From: Deuterostichococcus epilithicus
Taxonomy: Eukaryota; Chlorophyta; Trebouxiophyceae; Prasiolales; Stichococcaceae
Assembly (NCBI GenBank): GCA_033439295.1
Contig: JAVTLE010000008.1
Span: forward strand, 434,001 to 498,000
Direction of reading: 5' to 3'
Length of the DNA stretch: 64,000 nucleotides
Positions 58,613 through 64,000 of the stretch are shown piece after piece. The position numbers were made by a program, and so were the translations under genes. The first letter of the stretch is position 1. Every line of letters starts with the position of its first letter. Under the pieces are notes generated by a model, which was given only the letters and a program-made list of their open reading frames with translations, did not search any database and was not told the DNA's origin.

Positions 58613-61600
58613 TTACTCCGAGCCGGAATCATACTGGAACAGCGAGCTCAGCAGGCTGGCATCGCACATTACTACCGCACCACCCGATGCACTGCCGTCT
58701 TCGCCAAATGGCCTGCCAGCTGCGGACGCGGCGCTGCCGCTTCCCGCGGCGCCACCCAGCGACTGCCGCACCGCAGCGCCCTGCTGCGGCACTGCCGGAC
58801 CCTGGTCCGCGAAGGCGGCGGTGGCGGCCGCGTCTGACGCATCTGCTGCCGCCGCGCTCTGCTGCGCGCTCTGCTGCACGCCTGCTGCAGCGACCGCCGC
58901 CGGGTCCGCCGCCGGCAGCGGGCCTGCCCACGAGGGCGGCGCAGCAGATGCGCTGGGCGGCCCGGCACCTGTCTTGGGCGCAGCCTCGTCACGCTCGTGG
59001 GCGTCCGCCGCCGTCGGTGACGATTGCCGCTGCTGCCCGTCCCTGTGCGGCAGCATTGCTGGCGCAGGACTGGCGCCGCCACTGCCGACCCGGGTGTCCA
59101 CCTCGGTCCCAGCCTCTCCAGCTGGCGCTGCAACGTCCACCGGTGTGTCCTTCTGCTCGATTGCAGCCGCTGGCGGCGCCTGCGTGCTGGATGTTGCCTC
59201 GACACCCGTCTGGCCGCCGACTGTGGGCGCAGCCGCAGGCGCGGCCGGGGCGTCGCCCACCGAATCGCAGTTATGCAGCCCTGCAGCAGCGACGGCTGCG
59301 GCAGCTTCTGGGTCCGCATGAGGCGGGCTGGCGCAGGCGTCGGCACGCCGGCTCACGGCGTCCAAATCCAGCGCGGTGCGGTTCGCCTTTTGCACCGGCG
59401 CCAGCGGCGGCACCGCGGTGGCGAGCGCCGGAAGCACTGGAAGCGGCGCCAGGTCTGCTGGAGCCTCGAGCGGCTGGGGAGCAGGCGCTGCCTCATCTGG
59501 CGCCGCAGTGGCCTCGCCTGCATCCTCGGCATCGGCAGCCGCAGCGCCTGCGGCCTCAGCGCCGCCGGCAGGGCCTGCAGCCACGCTTGGCGGCGCAGCC
59601 GACTCCGCCTCGGCGGCACCCGTCATGCGGGGCTGCACCGCCGGCGCCGCCTCTGCCGGCATGACTCCAAGCACTGCTCCCTGCGGCTGCAGTGCTGCTG
59701 CGGGCAGATTTGACACCCCTGCCGCCGCTGGCACCTCCCCCCACGGGGCCGCCGGCGCAGACTGCGGCCGGGCGGCGCGGCCAAAGGCGGTCCCCAATTC
59801 CTGCGGCGAGTCGGCAGGCCACATGTTGCGGTTGGGGGGCCGCGGCCCTGCGCGCGGCAGCTGGGCAGCGTACGGGTTGGCGATGGTCTCCTGCGGCGGC
59901 TTGCGCTTGCGGTTGGCTGGCCGCGTGCCGCGGGAATTGGGCAGCGCCTCCGCCGCCGCCTCCGCCTCCGCGTCACCGACTATGCAACAGCGAGGCCAGA
60001 TTGCCGTTTAGGAGGTTGTTTCATGTCACGCACCATGCTCTGGAGACGCACAGTGTGACATTTTAGGCGCTGGTGGAGTTCAGAGACCTACAGAAACCTG
60101 CTGCAGCCGAGCCATGCCGGTGCAAAGCCCCTGTTGAGGCAGGCATGGACGGGCAGTACACATTGGAAGACCGTGAGAGGCGCTCACCAGGGCTGGTCTC
60201 GTCGGCCGTGGGGCGGGGTCCGTGCTTCACATCGCGCGGCGGCGTCGGCTGCGCCGGCATCGGCCGATGCATCGCGTCCTCGTTCATCAGCCACCTGCCG
60301 GACGAGGGCGCTTTCCACTCAGCAGCCAGACCGCTCGAAAAGATGTCGCCTCAGGTCCGGACGGCAGGCAGCAGTCAGCAGCCGCGCAGCTCCCGCCTGC
60401 GCGCAGCACCCCAGGCGACGGAGCGCTCCGCGCACAGGGCCGAGGTGGGGCGACCTGAGCCGGGGCGACCTCAGGCGGGCAGGCGAACCACGCTGCACAC
60501 ACAATGCCCAACCCCAAGTCTCTCAAACCCCAAATTCATGACCCTGATGGGATACCAGCACCGCGCCTGTGGGGCACGGCGTCCAAAACGACGCGCTCCA
60601 GGTCGTTGTCGTCGTACAGGATGGTGTGCCGCCGCGTCGCTGCCGAGTACCCTGTCACTGTGCCGCGGTACCAGGCGCCGTCGCCCTCCCAAAACACCTG
60701 CGCAGCACGGCGCCCGAGCTGGTGAGGAGGCGTCCGCCCGGGGGGTCGGTGGCTGACGCCCTCCCGAAACCCTGCAAACTCGTGCACCGCATCCGATCGC
60801 TCCCCTTGACCTGGACGGCCCTGTGCGCATCTGCGTCAGCGTCTGAGCGGCTCAAGGGTGTTTGGCCACCCTCAGAGCACAGGGGCGCCGCAGCAGGGAC
60901 GAGCCACGGAGGGCGGCATGTGCCAGCTGCCAGGGGCGTCAGGCCCCACCTCGACGCGCTGGCCAAAGTCGCGGAAGCGCTCCGGCTGGCTGTCCATGGT
61001 GCCCCGGCAGCCGGCCGCCCCGCAGCGGCACCTGCGCAGCAGCCGAATGCAGTGGTGAGAAGAGGGCGACGCCACGACTGCGCGTAAAGGGGGCGATCAC
61101 TGCGCACGGGCCATGCCAGCGGCGCGGGGGAACCTCAGCGGCACTGCTGGGACACCGGCGGCGCCGGCTGCTGCAGGGTTCCGTTTGATCAAAATCTTTC
61201 AGAGATTTTTCTTCGGCAGGCCCCCATGTGCAAGCCGGCAGATAGGTGACGGCATCGCCGAGATAGGTGGAGGCATCCCCGTGGCCGAGCCAGTCAAGTC
61301 GTATGAGGAGGCGCCTGGAAGCCTCCTCTTGGCAACATCCGAAACCGTATAGCTCGGCGCACCGGTAGGCGGCGGCGGCGGCGGCGAGGCCGTGGTGCTG
61401 GAACATATAGTCGTAGGTGACCTCCACGCCCGCCGGGATGTCCTCCCTCGCAAAGATGCCGATGCGCACCTCCCCTGCACACATGCACAGAGGCAGAGCC
61501 GTTTTGGATTAAGGGAAGACTCGGGCAGGCTCATATGCCACAGACTGTGATGTGCCGCAGATGCCCCGTGCACTACCTACAAGCGCGGTGCAAACTGCAG

Positions 61601-64000
61601 GCTCACCGCACACACACGCACGAGCAGCACACGCACCTCATGACCGTCACAGACGCGCTCTCAGCTGGTGATACTTCACAAAAGTGTTACCATCATTACT
61701 TGCGCACCGGTGCCGGCATCGTGCCACTTCTGGCTCTCGGCATTGGGCACGCAGGAGGAGTTGATGAGGCGCGCAACGTTGCCCCGCTGCCGCGCGTCGA
61801 TGATGAGCCCGGGCGCAAGCTCCATCATGTAGTAGTGCGGCTCGCCAGCCGCCTTGGCCTCGCGCATGCGCCGCGCGCACTCCGTGTCCGTGATCACCTC
61901 CCCTGCGGCAGAGTTCAGGGTGCAGGGTTACACGCCACGCGGCAGCACCGGAGAGCGGGCCTGGGCGCAGCCCGGCCTGCAGCAGCGGCGCGGCGCGCAC
62001 TGCAGCGACTGCGGCAGTCACACTGAGCCGAAGAGCAGTGCGACCCCCGAGCATGCTGGGGCTAGGATGCAGATTGAGCGTTCGGCACACTGCGAGTGCA
62101 AATACCCTCCCTGTCTGGCGGACCGCTGCAGAGGTTGGGGGGTTGCCCGCACCGGCATACTCGACGATGAAGCTGCCCTTGGCGATCGCCTCCTTGCCGC
62201 GCACCCCCCAGCCGCGGTCCTTTGTCAAAAACATCTGGCCACAGGAGTAGACAAAATCCGTGACGTTCTCAGCTTGAGCAGATGCGATTGCACGCTGCAG
62301 GCGGCGCAGGAATTGCGACCAAGTTCCGAACTGCATGCTGCCTGGATCGTGGCCGGCAGAAGTTAATCCTCGGGCGCCAAACAGGCAGCCAGATGCAATG
62401 CCTGCTCGGGGGGCGAGGGCGGCAGGCGCAGGCTGCGCCATCAACTGCAGGCACGGCTGAGGGTCAAAAGGTACCAGGTAGTCACTTCCTTTCCTTCAAC
62501 TTTGAGAGAAGGCACCTCCATGGGCGGCGGGCGCAGCGCGTGGAAAGGGCGGTTGCTGCACAGAGCGCCGCAGGGGCAGAACTTGGGGTCGCAGTGGATG
62601 AAGGAGTGCCGGTTGAGGCAGTCCTCGGTGCACCCGTCCCTCGCCGCCTGCAGTCGGGGGCACCAGCAGCGACTCGCTCAATGGCCCCGTTGGTGCATCG
62701 GAGCACAGTGGGCTGTGATGGGCGCTGCCTGCTCTGGCTGCATCGCATCTGTCAGGCAAGACATGACGCAACAGGGAAATGGCGAAGGGTCGTGACTGCA
62801 TGCACCATGCAGCCAGGCAGGCGTGTTGTCGTCTTGTCGCTTGCAGAGGAGATATGATCTGGCAGCCGCAGGAGGGCGTTGACGCGTTGGCCAGCTTCGA
62901 CACCACGGCGTTGCGCAGGGTTTTAGGGTTCAGGGTTTAATGCACCTGCAACGGCGCGGCAGCGTCCTGCGCGGGCGGCGGCGGCCGCGGCGGCGCGCAG
63001 CAGCAGACCTCAACGTCGTCCTTGGGTAGGCGCTTGGGGCGCTGGCCCGCGGCGGTGGCCGTCCACACGTTGCGCTTCACCTGCTCGTACACCGGCGGCC
63101 GGTCGCGCAGCACGCTCGACGGCAGCCTGAACTCCGCCGGCTCGCCGCCCGGCACCCGCGGCTCCCCCTGCGGGTCGTGCGGCGAGCCACTCGACGTCTG
63201 GAGCTGCCAAGGCGGCCCTCTGTGCACACTGGGTGCCTCCCAGGCGCGGCCTGCCGCGATGCCCGGCACATCACTGTGCATTCCAGCAGGCGCAGGAGGC
63301 CATGGAGCGGCTGTCGCGCCGGCAGGGACAGCTGGGGCAGCGCCAGCGACAGCGCCCCCGCCGGCTCTGGTTGCAGCAGGGAACAGCGCTGGTGCCGGGC
63401 GGCCGCACGCCGGCTGGAAACCCTTCAGGCCCTTCAGGGTACCTGAACCCTGAACTGCACACCTGCGGCCAGGCGGGTCCGGAGTCCAGGGCGGCGGCCA
63501 GGGCCCGCTCCACAGCGGGGTGCGCCATCACGCCCGGCAACGCCAGCAGCCCCCGCAGCTCGCCGCCGGAGAGCCGCTCCACCGGCAGCCCGTACTCGCC
63601 AAACGCCGGCGCCAGCGCCGCAAACACCCTGCCGGCATGGGCGCAACGCATTCAGCCCTTTTCCTGCGACTGCCGTGCCGCTGGGGCGAGCAGAGATGCA
63701 GTACGAGTGATGCAGGCAGGAGCAGTGAAAAGGCTTTGCAGGGCTTTGCGCCGTGCGGCCACGGCTCACAGGACGCTGCCCCCTGAACAAGCGCATGCAG
63801 GTCTTTGCAAAAAGTAGCAGGCCCTCTGCACGGGAGCGCGCCTCTGCAACTGCGCCCCCGACAGCTGCTCCAGTCGCGCGAGGTCCGGCTGCGCGAGCGC
63901 GTCCGGCGATGGTGGCGGGGAGGACGCTGACGCCGCGCGCGCGGACTTGGGACGCTTCGCTGACGGCCTGTCAGCGCAGGTACGATCAGCCAAGCCTCTC
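58613..64000 (-). CDS. AWS-SET-post-SET histone lysine methyltransferase, ASHH/SETD2-like (5' end beyond window)
   Basis: Predicted nuclear histone H3 methyltransferase; the AWS plus SET order suggests H3K36. The N-terminal exons run off the right edge (SAKRPKSARAASAS near 63.93 kb; VERLSGGELRGLLALPGVM near 63.56 kb). Then PPVYEQVKRNVWTATAAG (63.09 kb), AWS Cys cluster CTEDCLNRHSFIHCDPKFCP CG..CSNRPF (62.63-62.54 kb), SET blocks DRGWGVRGKEAIAKG and FIVEYAG (62.22-62.16 kb), GEVITDTECARR, YYMMELAPGLIIDARQRGNV and ARLINSSCVPNAESQKW (61.90-61.73 kb), VRIGIFAREDIPAGVEVTYD (61.47-61.42 kb), post-SET CRCGAAGCRG (61.05 kb). A Tudor-like segment VFWEGDGAWYRGTV..HTILYDDNDLE follows at 60.69-60.60 kb. 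The last exon, 58613-59979, codes about 455 Ala/Pro-rich residues ending SSLFQYDSGSE. Canonical NHSC is NSSC here. Confidence 0.9.
62918..62940. repeat. Telomere-like TTTAGGG-type motif in a SET-gene intron
   Basis: GGTTTTAGGGTTCAGGGTTT, a degenerate run of the plant/Chlorella telomere unit. Confidence 0.7.

Noticed and set aside
1-64000. Search for a CRISPR array, bacterial operon, prophage or intact transposon
   Set aside because: All supported genes are intron-rich eukaryotic genes; no spaced direct-repeat array, integrase or transposase was seen.

Overview
The window is nuclear DNA of a GC-rich, intron-dense eukaryote, most likely a chlorophyte green alga of the Chlorella (trebouxiophyte) type. 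The support is exons of about 40-300 nt cut by GT-AG introns (donors mostly GTGCG/GTGAG, acceptors mostly TGCAG), very high GC, CAG/CTG and Ala/Gly-coding low complexity, and TTTAGGG-like scraps in introns. Most long open frames are GC-driven shadows; genes were found by joining exons whose phases agree and whose products match known eukaryotic proteins.

Layout. (1) 1-33,109, minus: one enormous gene for TRRAP/Tra1, the HEAT-FAT pseudokinase scaffold of SAGA and NuA4 acetyltransferases. Its start is at 33,109. The HEAT and FAT regions are present; the PI3K-like and FATC parts lie beyond the left edge. (2) 33,687-34,729, plus: DIM1/TXNL4A, a 142-aa U5 snRNP protein, divergent from TRRAP. (3) 35,445-43,538, plus: an XRN2/XRN4-type 5'-3' exoribonuclease in 20 exons. 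(4) 44,097-47,271, minus: POLD2, the small subunit of DNA polymerase delta, 9 exons, convergent with XRN. (5) 48,330-49,783, plus: an unrecognised multi-pass membrane protein. (6) 50,290-54,640, minus: RAD21/SCC1 kleisin of cohesin. (7) 56,022-57,511, plus: a probable secreted Cys-rich protein with two similar modules. (8) 58,613 to the right edge, minus: an AWS-SET-post-SET histone methyltransferase (ASHH/SETD2-like) with a Tudor-like segment and a long Ala/Pro tail.

The genes are mostly housekeeping nuclear functions (transcription coactivation, splicing, RNA decay, replication, cohesion, chromatin marking). They are not an operon and I see no sign that they form a pathway; the gene order looks like ordinary nuclear neighbourhood. 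No rRNA, tRNA, CRISPR or intact transposon was found.

The unusual content is inside the genes: a large Lys/Asp/Glu/Ala/Pro insertion and a Gln-rich insertion in TRRAP, three tandem duplications in TRRAP that span exon-intron boundaries, an XRN in which the usual CCHC zinc-knuckle position holds a Cys-free exon, and a SET domain with NSSC where NHSC is expected. Thirteen single N bases and two apparent one-base frame losses in GC-triplet runs show the assembly has local errors.
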